Source: Anaerolineales bacterium
GTDB lineage: Bacteria; Chloroflexota; Anaerolineae; Anaerolineales; Villigracilaceae
DNA: 64,000 bases
NCBI GenBank assembly: GCA_015075275.1
Contig: JABTUU010000001.1
Coordinates: 310,001 to 374,000, forward strand
Direction of reading: 5' to 3'
The position numbers and the translations under genes were made by a program. Positions 1 to 7,323 of this stretch are shown piece after piece. The notes under the pieces are model-generated. The model had not been told where the DNA came from and did not search any database. It saw only the letters and a program-made list of their open reading frames with translations. Positions within the stretch are counted from its first letter, which is position 1, and every line of letters starts with the position of its first letter.

Positions 1-1309
1 CATTCACCTCATGGATTAATGCAACTCGCGCATATTCTCGACCGCTTTCGTCGAGTCCTAGATAACCGTTGGCGCACGCTTCAGAGTCCATGATGCGCGG
101 ACAGAATTGATTGAAGAATGGCGGATTCCAAAGCAGCGTGGTGTCCGCTCCATGCTCGGTCAGTTGGCCCAGCCCCACGTCTCTCTTTGAGCCGATGCCA
201 GGCCAAAACTGACTCTCTTGTGCGAAGAGATTCTTCAGTAGGCTGGCTGGCACGCCGGTATCTTGCGCTGCGCTCAAAATAATGGAGTCGAATTGATTCT
301 GCCACTGCGCCACCGCTTCGCGCGCTTTACGCAGCCCGCATGCGGAAGCGACGACGCTTTCTTGAAGCAAGCCGTTGTGTGGGCATGAACTGGCGTCTAC
401 GACTCCGCTGCGAATTAGATTGGCGGCGAGGTAGTTGTACGGCACGTCTGTGCCAAGCGATTCACTTTGCGTAGGCGTGCTTAACCAATTGGGCGGACCG
501 CCAATGGGCGGCAATGCTTCCCACGCCTGCACGCAGCTTGCGACAGGGACTCCTGCCCATTGGCTGGACAATACGTCCACATACCAAAAGGAACGATCGG
601 GATTTCCAATATCGGTCGGCGCGACACGGATCAACGCATTGAAAATGGAACTGCTGTCGCCATAACTGGAATACGCCCAGAATTGCAACGTTGAGCCTTC
701 CTCGGCGCTGGTTGGGAGTTGCAGACGGCAATGGGCGCTGCATTCAAACGATTGATCCTCGTAACGTCCTTCAATGCGCGTAATTTCATGATCAGGAAGC
801 GGCTCGATTCCTGATAATACTAAAATAGGATTGAGTTCGCAGATGCTGGTGGAAGAAGTGTAAACAGAGTCGCAGTTTTCCAGCGTAATCTGCACGAGAG
901 GCGGCGGAAGTTTTGTCGCGATTTCTTTTTGCGCTGGCTGGCTGTCAATCAGCATTAGATAGCTGCCTTTGCATAAAGCAGCATCGCGCTCATGGCAAGG
1001 CTTTTGTTGCAGCCAGTTTTGATAATCTTTCTTCTCGCAATTTGAAAATACATCGGCGGAGACCGGTAAACCCTCGTGGTCAATTTTGAGTTCGCAAATT
1101 AATTCATTCGTCCCCCAGCGCGCCATCCACCAAGTGTATTCGGTATATTCGATTGTGGTTACGGAGAATCTATCAGGACCAGGCGGATTGTTCGCGGATG
1201 CATTGACTTCCCGCCCGATGGAAGCAAAACCGGTGTTTGTCATACAGACGAGCAAACTAAAAGCCCCTGACAACGCGCTCCATCTGCGAAAAATCTTGCG
1301 GATGTTCAT
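1..1309 (-). CDS. Secreted lytic transglycosylase-like protein, 3' end outside window
   Basis: The reading frame is open from an ATG at 1309 to the window edge (436 residues visible), so the C-terminus is missing. The N-terminus has a basic start and hydrophobic stretch ending near GFAS, a likely signal peptide. Residues about 50-320 form a Cys- and Trp-containing extracellular region I do not recognise. From about residue 341 the sequence resembles the SLT/goose-lysozyme fold: a helix with QDTGVPASLL, then FAQESQFWP with the putative catalytic Glu365, then VGLGQLTEHG. The fold would cleave peptidoglycan glycan strands, but only the family motif supports this. It lies 46 bases after the ccmD-like gene on the same strand. 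It has its own TATAAT inside a perfect inverted repeat (1314-1345) and no clear ribosome binding site. Confidence 0.75.
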   Translation of the reverse strand, partial: MNIRKIFRRWSALSGAFSLLVCMTNTGFASIGREVNASANNPPGPDRFSVTTIEYTEYTWWMARWGTNELICELKIDHEGLPVSADVFSNCEKKDYQNWLQQKPCHERDAALCKGSYLMLIDSQPAQKEIATKLPPPLVQITLENCDSVYTSSTSICELNPILVLSGIEPLPDHEITRIEGRYEDQSFECSAHCRLQLPTSAEEGSTLQFWAYSSYGDSSSIFNALIRVAPTDIGNPDRSFWYVDVLSSQWAGVPVASCVQAWEALPPIGGPPNWLSTPTQSESLGTDVPYNYLAANLIRSGVVDASSCPHNGLLQESVVASACGLRKAREAVAQWQNQFDSIILSAAQDTGVPASLLKNLFAQESQFWPGIGSKRDVGLGQLTEHGADTTLLWNPPFFNQFCPRIMDSEACANGYLGLDESGREYARVALIHEVN

Positions 1310-1313
1310 CGGA

Positions 1314-1345
1314 AGAGAGTCCGCGTTGATTATAGCGGACTCTCT
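1314..1345. promoter_or_regulatory. Perfect 11-bp inverted repeat with a TATAAT in its loop
   Basis: AGAGAGTCCGC at 1314-1324 is repeated inverted at 1335-1345 around a 10-base loop. On the minus strand the loop contains TATAAT (1334-1329), which would start transcription near 1322, 13 bases before the ATG at 1309. It could be an operator over a promoter, or a hairpin ending the ccm transcript. No T-run follows it, which disfavours a simple intrinsic terminator. Confidence 0.5.
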
Positions 1346-1355
1346 CGGATAGCGC

Positions 1356-1574
1356 TTATTTTTCCGCGTTCTTTTTTGGCGCGCGTTTTTTATCCATTTT
1401 CAGGTTTTCCGCCTCGGCAGCTTTTTGCAACTCTGTGAGCGTGTCTATGTCTTGCTTGAGGTTGCGGTCGCGGAGATAGAGGCTGGCGACATACGCCGCG
1501 AGGACGAGGAAGGTGATGGCGAACCCGGCGATCATATAGCTGGAGGTATCGGGCGTGACTTCTTGAAAGAACAT
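1356..1574 (-). CDS. ccmD: CcmD-like small membrane protein
   Basis: A 72-residue protein with one membrane segment (about residues 13-33) followed by a charged coiled-coil-like stretch (RDRNLKQDIDTLTELQKAAE) and a Lys-rich end. CcmD is a short single-span protein that stabilises the CcmC-CcmE-heme complex and helps release holo-CcmE. Its sequence is poorly conserved, so the call rests on size, topology and position 29 bases after ccmC. The C-terminal extension is longer than in many proteobacterial CcmD proteins. Confidence 0.7.
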   Translation of the reverse strand: MFFQEVTPDTSSYMIAGFAITFLVLAAYVASLYLRDRNLKQDIDTLTELQKAAEAENLKMDKKRAPKKNAEK

Positions 1575-1603
1575 GTTGATTTCCTTATGCGTTAGTTGAC
1601 GAG

Positions 1604-2302
1604 TTAATACGCTGCGTTAATTTTCATTTCTTCGACTTTTGCTTGCGCTTCGCCAAGACGGATGCGATTCCAGAACAGATCAATGAAGATGACTGTGAAG
1701 GCGAACAGCGCGAAGAAGAACGCTTGCAACATGCCGCCGCTCATGCTGAAGCTGCCTTCCGCTTCTGCGTTTGTGCCGGCGATGACTACTGGATGAATTG
1801 TGCGGAACAATCGAATAGAAAAGAAGGTGATCGGCGCGCTCAAGCCGCCAATGAGCGCGTAAACAGCGCTGAAGTTGGCGCGTTTATTCGGATCGTCTAA
1901 TCCCTGCCGGAGCATGAAATAGGCAATATAGACTAGTTCGACGACTGCCGCGGTTGTGAGGCGCGGATCCCACGTCCACCAGGTATTCCATGCAGGGCGC
2001 GCCCAAATGGAGCCGAGAATGATCGTGATAAGGAAGAACACCACGCTCACTTCAACGGCGGCGACTTGAATACGATCCCATTTGAGATTTTTTGTGGCGA
2101 GGTAGATCACGCTCAATGCGGCGGTAAAGATGAAGCCGATTAACGCGACCCAGGCGGTGCCGACGTGGAAATAAAATACGCGCTGTACATTGCCCATGAC
2201 GCGTTCCATCGGCGCGACAAAGATGGAAAGATAGGTTGCGGCGATTAATAAGACGATTGAAACAAGGTCGAGGATTTTTAATGCAAGAGGTTTTTTGTTC
2301 AT
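1604..2302 (-). CDS. ccmC: Heme export/attachment protein CcmC
   Basis: A 232-residue polytopic membrane protein with six predicted spans. It contains the tryptophan-rich heme-handling motif as TWWTWDPRLTT on the outer face, and conserved His residues in YFHVGTAW and RTIHP that would be the axial heme ligands. CcmC presents heme to CcmE for covalent attachment. The length matches the family. It lies 57 bases downstream of ccmB and ahead of the ccmD-like gene, the usual A-B-C-D order. Confidence 0.95.
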   Translation of the reverse strand: MNKKPLALKILDLVSIVLLIAATYLSIFVAPMERVMGNVQRVFYFHVGTAWVALIGFIFTAALSVIYLATKNLKWDRIQVAAVEVSVVFFLITIILGSIWARPAWNTWWTWDPRLTTAAVVELVYIAYFMLRQGLDDPNKRANFSAVYALIGGLSAPITFFSIRLFRTIHPVVIAGTNAEAEGSFSMSGGMLQAFFFALFAFTVIFIDLFWNRIRLGEAQAKVEEMKINAAY

Positions 2303-2359
2303 ATAAATTCCTTTTGTTGAAGATTAGGGCGCGGTTTCCTGATTTTTATTCTCTACTTT

Positions 2360-3085
2360 TCATTCCTCTACGACGGCGTCGAACAACATGAATGAGATCG
2401 CAATAAAAATAATATCGTATACGATTAATAGATTGATCGGGAAGGAAATCTCGGCGAAGTCTGCGCCGTTTAAAAACCCTCCGCTGGCTTTTACAGCGGA
2501 CAGCAAAACGGCGAACGCGACTGGAAAGAGCAAAATGGGGAGCAATACGTCGCGGGTGCGCGTCTGCACAGACATGGCGGCGAGCAAAGTTCCAACCGAA
2601 GTATACCCGACGGAGCCGAGCAAAATAATCGCTATCAAGCCGGGTTGAAATAGATTCGTATTATAGAGAACGCTGTAAACTGGCAGAACGATCGCCTCAA
2701 CGATGAGCATAAAGGCGAGGTTGCTGAAGAATTTTCCGAAGTAGATCGCGGAACGGTCCACTGGCGCAAGTAGGAGACCGTCTAAACAACCGCGATCTTT
2801 TTCGATGGACATCGAACGGTTAAGCCCAAGCGTACCGGCAAAAGCGAAGGTAGCCCAAAGAACGCCCGCCGTCACCGATTGACGCGTTTTCACGTCCAGT
2901 TCGAGAGCGAAGTTGAAGATCAAGATCGCCAGCAGAGAGAAAACCAACATAGCAGAGAGCAATTCCCATGAGCGAAATTCGGCGCGTACATCTTTCCAGA
3001 TGATCGCGCTGATCGCTTTAAAGTAACCGCCGATAGCCGCTTCTTTTTTAGAAAGAGAATTGGGATGAGACGCTTTTGTCGCCAT
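2360..3085 (-). CDS. ccmB: Heme exporter ABC transporter permease CcmB
   Basis: A 241-residue membrane protein with six hydrophobic segments. It contains the family stretch SMSIEKDRGCLDGLLLAPVD in the cytoplasmic loop after the second span. CcmB is the permease partner of CcmA. Together they form the ATPase that releases holo-CcmE from CcmC. Its start lies one base from the ccmA stop, which implies translational coupling. It is about 20 residues longer at the N-terminus than many proteobacterial CcmB proteins. Confidence 0.93.
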   Translation of the reverse strand: MATKASHPNSLSKKEAAIGGYFKAISAIIWKDVRAEFRSWELLSAMLVFSLLAILIFNFALELDVKTRQSVTAGVLWATFAFAGTLGLNRSMSIEKDRGCLDGLLLAPVDRSAIYFGKFFSNLAFMLIVEAIVLPVYSVLYNTNLFQPGLIAIILLGSVGYTSVGTLLAAMSVQTRTRDVLLPILLFPVAFAVLLSAVKASGGFLNGADFAEISFPINLLIVYDIIFIAISFMLFDAVVEE

Positions 3086-3086
3086 G

Positions 3087-3785
3087 TTAATCTGCCAACG
3101 CCTGTTTATAAAATGAAAGCAAGTTGTTTTTCTTTATTTGCTTACGAGTTGCTGAAGCGACGATTATGCCGCGCGAGAGGATGTCGAAGCGCGCGGCAAG
3201 TTCTTCTGCGCGAGCGAGATCGTGAGAAGTCATTACTATGGTTCGCCCCTCGGCAGCGACGGCTTTCAGTGCGGCATCAAGCATAGAAGAAGCGTCTTGA
3301 TCGAGACCGGTGTAAGGCTCGTCGAGAAGCATGATCTGTGGATCGTGAAGTACGGCGCGACCAATGGCGAGGCGTTGTTGCATTCCACGCGAGTAGGTGC
3401 GAACGAGATCGCGGCGGCGAGCTTCAAGCCCGACCATTGCGAGAACTGCGGCAATACGCGCCGAAGAATTCTCAACGTCGTACATCCGCGCATAGAAGCG
3501 CAGATTTTCTTCGGCGGTCAAGTCGTTGTATAACAGCGACAGATGCGACACGACTCCCAATCGGGCGCGGACTTGCGTCGCTTCGTCTGGCAGTTTATAA
3601 CCGGCGATGCTGACTTCGCCCAGCGTTGGGCGCGATAAAGCGGCAAGAATTCGCAAAAATGTCGTTTTTCCTGCGCCGTTCGGACCGAGCAACGCCACAA
3701 ACTCGCCCGGCTGAACGGAAAAATCCACGCCGCGCAAGACGGTTTTTAGACCAAAGCGTTTGACGAGTTTTTTAACGGCGATCAT
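3087..3785 (-). CDS. ccmA: Heme exporter ABC transporter ATP-binding protein CcmA
   Basis: A 232-residue ABC ATPase. Walker A is GPNGAGKTTFLR (about residues 35-46). The signature is degenerate, TYSRGMQQRLAIGRA in place of LSGGQ. Walker B is IMLLDEPYTGLD, followed by a switch His in VMTSHDL. The YSxGMxQR signature is typical of CcmA-like export ATPases. It works with CcmB, directly downstream, to release heme-loaded CcmE. Confidence 0.93.
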   Translation of the reverse strand: MIAVKKLVKRFGLKTVLRGVDFSVQPGEFVALLGPNGAGKTTFLRILAALSRPTLGEVSIAGYKLPDEATQVRARLGVVSHLSLLYNDLTAEENLRFYARMYDVENSSARIAAVLAMVGLEARRRDLVRTYSRGMQQRLAIGRAVLHDPQIMLLDEPYTGLDQDASSMLDAALKAVAAEGRTIVMTSHDLARAEELAARFDILSRGIIVASATRKQIKKNNLLSFYKQALAD

Positions 3786-3817
3786 GACGAATGGGGAAAT
3801 AAGCGCATTGCAATGCG

Positions 3818-5644
3818 TTATTCGCGAGTTCCTACCTTCAATTTGTCCTTCAGAGCGTTGCGCCGCTTATGATATGCCTGTTCCGAGAATTTCTTTTTAC
3901 TATATGAGTCGTCAAGCGCGATAATAGCGTCAATGACGTCGTTGGTTGACGTAAGGCTGTCGTCGTGTTCTTTCGTATTTGTTGCGCGTTTTTCCCGCCG
4001 GTTCATCCATAACCCAACGCCGATGAACGCCAGCCCTAGCGCAACGGCAGAGATGATCCATTTCGCATTAGCAGGGTCGCCGGCTGTTGCGGCTGTGTTG
4101 CGAGGTTTGCCAGATAACGTAAATTGGAGCGAGCCGCCGGCGGCGATAGCGTCGGTTTGATAGATTTGATAATCGGAGTTCTGAACTGTGCGCTCTCCGA
4201 GATCTGCAATGTTCGACCCCGTGATCTTTACTCCAGCGGGGGCGAACATGTTAACTGCGGCAACAGGCAATATGAACGACTGTGAAAAATCTACTTTGGC
4301 GCCCGCGCCGAGCGATGAAATAGCAACCAGCCCGTAGGGCTTGTCGCTTGGGGCAATCGCGAAGCCGCCGTCGGTCGAGATGAACGGTTCGCTGCCTTGC
4401 ATTGGCTCGAACCCAAAACCGAATGAGTCTTCGGGAAATTTGATGAATGGAATCTGTCCGGAGTCGTCTTGCGGCACGACGATCACTTCATTTGTCGAAT
4501 TGTGGAATGTATAAAGGCTGTAGGTTGAGATGGAATTTTCGCCGTATTCAAAGACAATCTGTACGCCGTCTACGGTTAATTTTGAAGCGTCTTTTGAAAC
4601 GCCGTATAACGTCAGTGCGGGAATCTCAAGCGATTGCGCGCCTTCTTGCGCGATGGCGAAATCAGACTGAAATGAAATCCCCTCGATTTTTACGCGCGCT
4701 ATAAAAATACGATCGGCGGGCATCTCGATATTTTGGAAAGAATACGCGCCGTCTGAATTTGCGGTTGCGTTTGTTGAGAAGACTTCGACGGGACCAGCGT
4801 TTGGATCTTTGCTATCGTGATCGTAACCGCTCAATGTAACGACTAAATCTGACGGCAGGTCCGTCCCGGTTTTGTTTGTAATGGAGCCGTGAACCGATCC
4901 AGCGCCTGCTTGCGCTTCCGATGCAGGGACGGTTGTACCGGCTTCAGATGGCGTTGCCGCAGGGGAGGCTGGCGTCTCTGCCGCAACGACGGGCGCGGGC
5001 AAAGGCGAAAGGTCGAACGAGAGCGTTCGCAAGTAGGCGGCAGTCGCCCAGAGGTCGTCGTCGGAGAAGTCTGCGCCGAAGGCGGGGATTTTTTCATTGC
5101 CCTGTTTGACGATGCGCGCTACGTCTGTTTCGCTCAACCGCGCCATGACCTGTTGATCTGCGAAGTAATCGGTCGAGCAGTTTATGCAATGCAACTCAAA
5201 GAGTTCTTTGCCGCGTTGTATCTGTGCCGGCGTGGAGTGAAGCGTCAACGCGTAAGCAGCCGCGTCCCAACGCTCTTGGTCGCTGAGGCTGGCAAACGGC
5301 GGCATGAAGCGCTCGATGTTGCCGCGCGTGACGATTGCGTAATATTGCGCGAGAGACGCTCCGCGAGCGATCTCGGGCAACCCGAACGCACTGACCGGGA
5401 CGCTGAGTTGAATGCCTTGATCGCCGTCGCCCATGCCTGTTGCGCCGTGACAGGCGGCGCATTTCTCGGCGTAAATGACTTCGCCGTTTGCCGCGTTCGG
5501 CGCTTTCGGCGAATAGCCTGCCAGCGTTGGGACCGGTGTCGGCGGGATGTAACCGGGCGGCGGCGTAATGTCCTCGGCTAACGTCATGTTACAGGCTGAA
5601 AGCAGAAGCGCAAGCGTTAAAATAAAAACAATGCGAAACTTCAT
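3818..5644 (-). CDS. Membrane-anchored cytochrome c lipoprotein, second heme domain degenerate
   Basis: A 608-residue protein. A signal peptide ends in the lipobox LLLSAC (Cys18). Residues about 50-137 form a class I cytochrome c domain with KCAACHG (Cys62, Cys65, His66) and a likely Met ligand in RFMPPFA (Met114). Residues about 138-210 repeat the fold, but the heme motif reads CINCS (Cys153, Cys156, Ser157) and the Met position reads KIPAF, so both axial ligands are absent. After a Pro/Ala/Thr-rich linker comes a carboxypeptidase-regulatory-like beta domain (about 250-330), more beta-rich sequence, a membrane span (about 548-566) and a charged cytoplasmic tail. It sits inside the ccm operon and is presumably one of its products' clients. 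Its electron-transfer partners are not visible here. Confidence 0.88.
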   Translation of the reverse strand: MKFRIVFILTLALLLSACNMTLAEDITPPPGYIPPTPVPTLAGYSPKAPNAANGEVIYAEKCAACHGATGMGDGDQGIQLSVPVSAFGLPEIARGASLAQYYAIVTRGNIERFMPPFASLSDQERWDAAAYALTLHSTPAQIQRGKELFELHCINCSTDYFADQQVMARLSETDVARIVKQGNEKIPAFGADFSDDDLWATAAYLRTLSFDLSPLPAPVVAAETPASPAATPSEAGTTVPASEAQAGAGSVHGSITNKTGTDLPSDLVVTLSGYDHDSKDPNAGPVEVFSTNATANSDGAYSFQNIEMPADRIFIARVKIEGISFQSDFAIAQEGAQSLEIPALTLYGVSKDASKLTVDGVQIVFEYGENSISTYSLYTFHNSTNEVIVVPQDDSGQIPFIKFPEDSFGFGFEPMQGSEPFISTDGGFAIAPSDKPYGLVAISSLGAGAKVDFSQSFILPVAAVNMFAPAGVKITGSNIADLGERTVQNSDYQIYQTDAIAAGGSLQFTLSGKPRNTAATAGDPANAKWIISAVALGLAFIGVGLWMNRREKRATNTKEHDDSLTSTNDVIDAIIALDDSYSKKKFSEQAYHKRRNALKDKLKVGTRE

Positions 5645-5694
5645 TCGGGTTTTACCTTATCCGTTTATATATAAATTCGTATCCATCGCGCTTG

Positions 5695-6159
5695 TCAATC
5701 GTCGGGGTGATTTAATGCTTTTCCGCATGACGAACAGAATTTGTCGTTTGCTTGCGCCGGTTTGCCGCAGTGTGGGCAGAAGCCAGCGAGTTGATTCTTT
5801 AACTCTGCGCGTCGCTTGGAGATCAGCGTTTCGATCTGAGCGTCGTCCAGCGTATCCTTTGCCGCTTCATGCGGATGTGAAGCGTGTAAAGCGTCAATTT
5901 GACGCAACAAGTCTGCGCCTTTTTGTAGGAGATTAGCGCGTTGGGATGGATATTCGCCTTCGGGAATCTTGCCTAGTCGGAAGTCGAAATCGAGTTCTTG
6001 CAGCGAATCGAGCGTGCGTTCGTGTTCGGCAAGCAACGCTGAAAGTTCGTGTTCTTCCGCGCCGATACGCCATCCCTTACCGCGCCTGAACGGCGCAGAA
6101 AGATAAATAACAACAAGAGCGAGGACCGCTACAGTAAGGAAAATTGCAATAATGTCCAT
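5695..6159 (-). CDS. CcmI-like membrane protein with C-terminal zinc ribbon
   Basis: A 154-residue protein with an N-terminal membrane span (about 2-22). A helical segment with LQELDFDFRLGKIPEGEY resembles the N-terminal part of CcmI/CycH. The C-terminus is a double-CxxC zinc ribbon (CPHCG ... CSSCG). CcmI proteins bind the apocytochrome tail and bridge to CcmH and CcmF. Here the TPR region of CcmI is missing and replaced by the ribbon. It starts 7 bases after the ccmG-like stop, which supports a shared role in maturation. The function is inferred from position and the N-terminal similarity only. Confidence 0.65.
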   Translation of the reverse strand: MDIIAIFLTVAVLALVVIYLSAPFRRGKGWRIGAEEHELSALLAEHERTLDSLQELDFDFRLGKIPEGEYPSQRANLLQKGADLLRQIDALHASHPHEAAKDTLDDAQIETLISKRRAELKNQLAGFCPHCGKPAQANDKFCSSCGKALNHPDD

Positions 6160-6166
6160 TGACTCT

Positions 6167-6733
6167 CTATTTCAGCAGCGGATCAATCTGCGCTTCGATC
6201 TGTTCCAGATTTACAAATGGTCCGATCTGAACGTAACGCAGAACGCCTTGCTGATCTATGAAGTAGGTTTCAGGAACGCCGCGAATGCGAAAGTACTGCG
6301 AGATCTTGGTCGCTAAGTCGGGTCCGTTAGGGAATGTGATGCCGAATTTCTTTAAATAGACGAGTGCGCTGGTCTCCGTGTCCACATAGTCTACGCCGAG
6401 GAAAATGACCTTGCCGCTTGGCTCATATTTCTCCCACGCCCGTTGCAAGTCTGCCGCTTCCTGCTCGCACGGTTTGCACCATGACGCCCAGAAATTGATC
6501 ATGACCACCTTGCCGCGTAGGTCGCTTAAGTTGATCTCGGCGTTCTCGTCTATTCTATAGCCATCGTAGAACGTCAATTTAAAATCGGCGATCTGTTGCC
6601 CCGGCTGAACTGTGCCTTGTTGCGCGCGGTTTAGCCCCATAGCGATAATGATCAGCAAGCCAACTAGAAAGATCCAAATTGTAATTTGCGCCCATAGCGG
6701 AACGGCGCGTCGTGAAGGTGTTGTTTCAGTCAT
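6167..6733 (-). CDS. ccmG: Thiol:disulfide oxidoreductase, CcmG/ResA/TlpA type
   Basis: A 188-residue protein with an N-terminal membrane anchor (about 14-34) and a periplasm-type thioredoxin fold. The active site is WASWCKPC, and a cis-Pro loop follows in IRGVPETYFID. Such proteins keep apocytochrome CxxCH cysteines reduced before heme ligation. The gene lies between ccmH and the CcmI-like gene. ResA or TlpA would be equally valid family names; the operon favours CcmG. Confidence 0.88.
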   Translation of the reverse strand: MTETTPSRRAVPLWAQITIWIFLVGLLIIIAMGLNRAQQGTVQPGQQIADFKLTFYDGYRIDENAEINLSDLRGKVVMINFWASWCKPCEQEAADLQRAWEKYEPSGKVIFLGVDYVDTETSALVYLKKFGITFPNGPDLATKISQYFRIRGVPETYFIDQQGVLRYVQIGPFVNLEQIEAQIDPLLK

Positions 6734-6774
6734 TTTTCTCCGCCTCTAACTACAAGAGGAATGGGATGTGAAGA

Positions 6775-7296
6775 TTAATCTCGATTTCGCAGCTCTTCCT
6801 CGATGCGCGCCACATAATCGTCCATTTGAGCGGGGAGCTGTGCTTCATTCGCGGGGGCGGCTGGGTGCGCCGCCTGCGGCTTTCTCCACTTTCGCAGCGC
6901 ACTGACGAGTCCCGCCGCGCCCAGCAGGATCGCTACAATAGGCACGAGGTACGCCTTGACCTTATCTCGCGGGTCGCTTGCGGCGCGTTCGCCGTATGTC
7001 GCCGCAAAATAATCAATAATCTCGGCTTCGGTTTTGCCTTGGCTTAACATCTCGCGGATCTGGTCGCGCCACTGGCGGCAGGCTTCGGTCGGACAGGCGT
7101 CTAATGGGATATTTTCGCAGACTGGGCAATATAGTTTCTTCGCGATCTGATTAACTTCGTCGTCGGTGGGCGTGGACCCTTGAGCGAAGGCGATGGAATA
7201 GATCGCCAAAGAAAACACTGCTGTAAAAAGAAGCGCCCAAAGCAACGGATGCATTGTCGTTTGTCTTGTTGTCGCTGTCTCTCGATTCATTTTCAT
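6775..7296 (-). CDS. ccmH: Cytochrome c maturation protein CcmH
   Basis: A 173-residue protein with an N-terminal span, a short helical domain carrying the redox motif LYCPVC, and a second span (about 117-137) followed by a cytoplasmic tail. The segment QWRDQIREMLSQGKTEAEII and the DYFAATYGE-type motif match the CcmH three-helix bundle. CcmH reduces apocytochrome cysteines together with CcmG and CcmF. An extra Cys pair (DACPTEAC) follows the redox motif. It begins 27 bases downstream of ccmF. Confidence 0.9.
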   Translation of the reverse strand: MKMNRETATTRQTTMHPLLWALLFTAVFSLAIYSIAFAQGSTPTDDEVNQIAKKLYCPVCENIPLDACPTEACRQWRDQIREMLSQGKTEAEIIDYFAATYGERAASDPRDKVKAYLVPIVAILLGAAGLVSALRKWRKPQAAHPAAPANEAQLPAQMDDYVARIEEELRNRD

Positions 7297-7323
7297 CGTC
7301 TCTTGTCTTCCGCTTGTTGGGCG

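Noticed and set aside
4889..5581. A 230-codon open frame on the plus strand
   Set aside because: It lies entirely antisense to the cytochrome c lipoprotein gene, is Arg/Cys-rich with no recognisable domain, and reflects G/C-rich third positions of the true gene.
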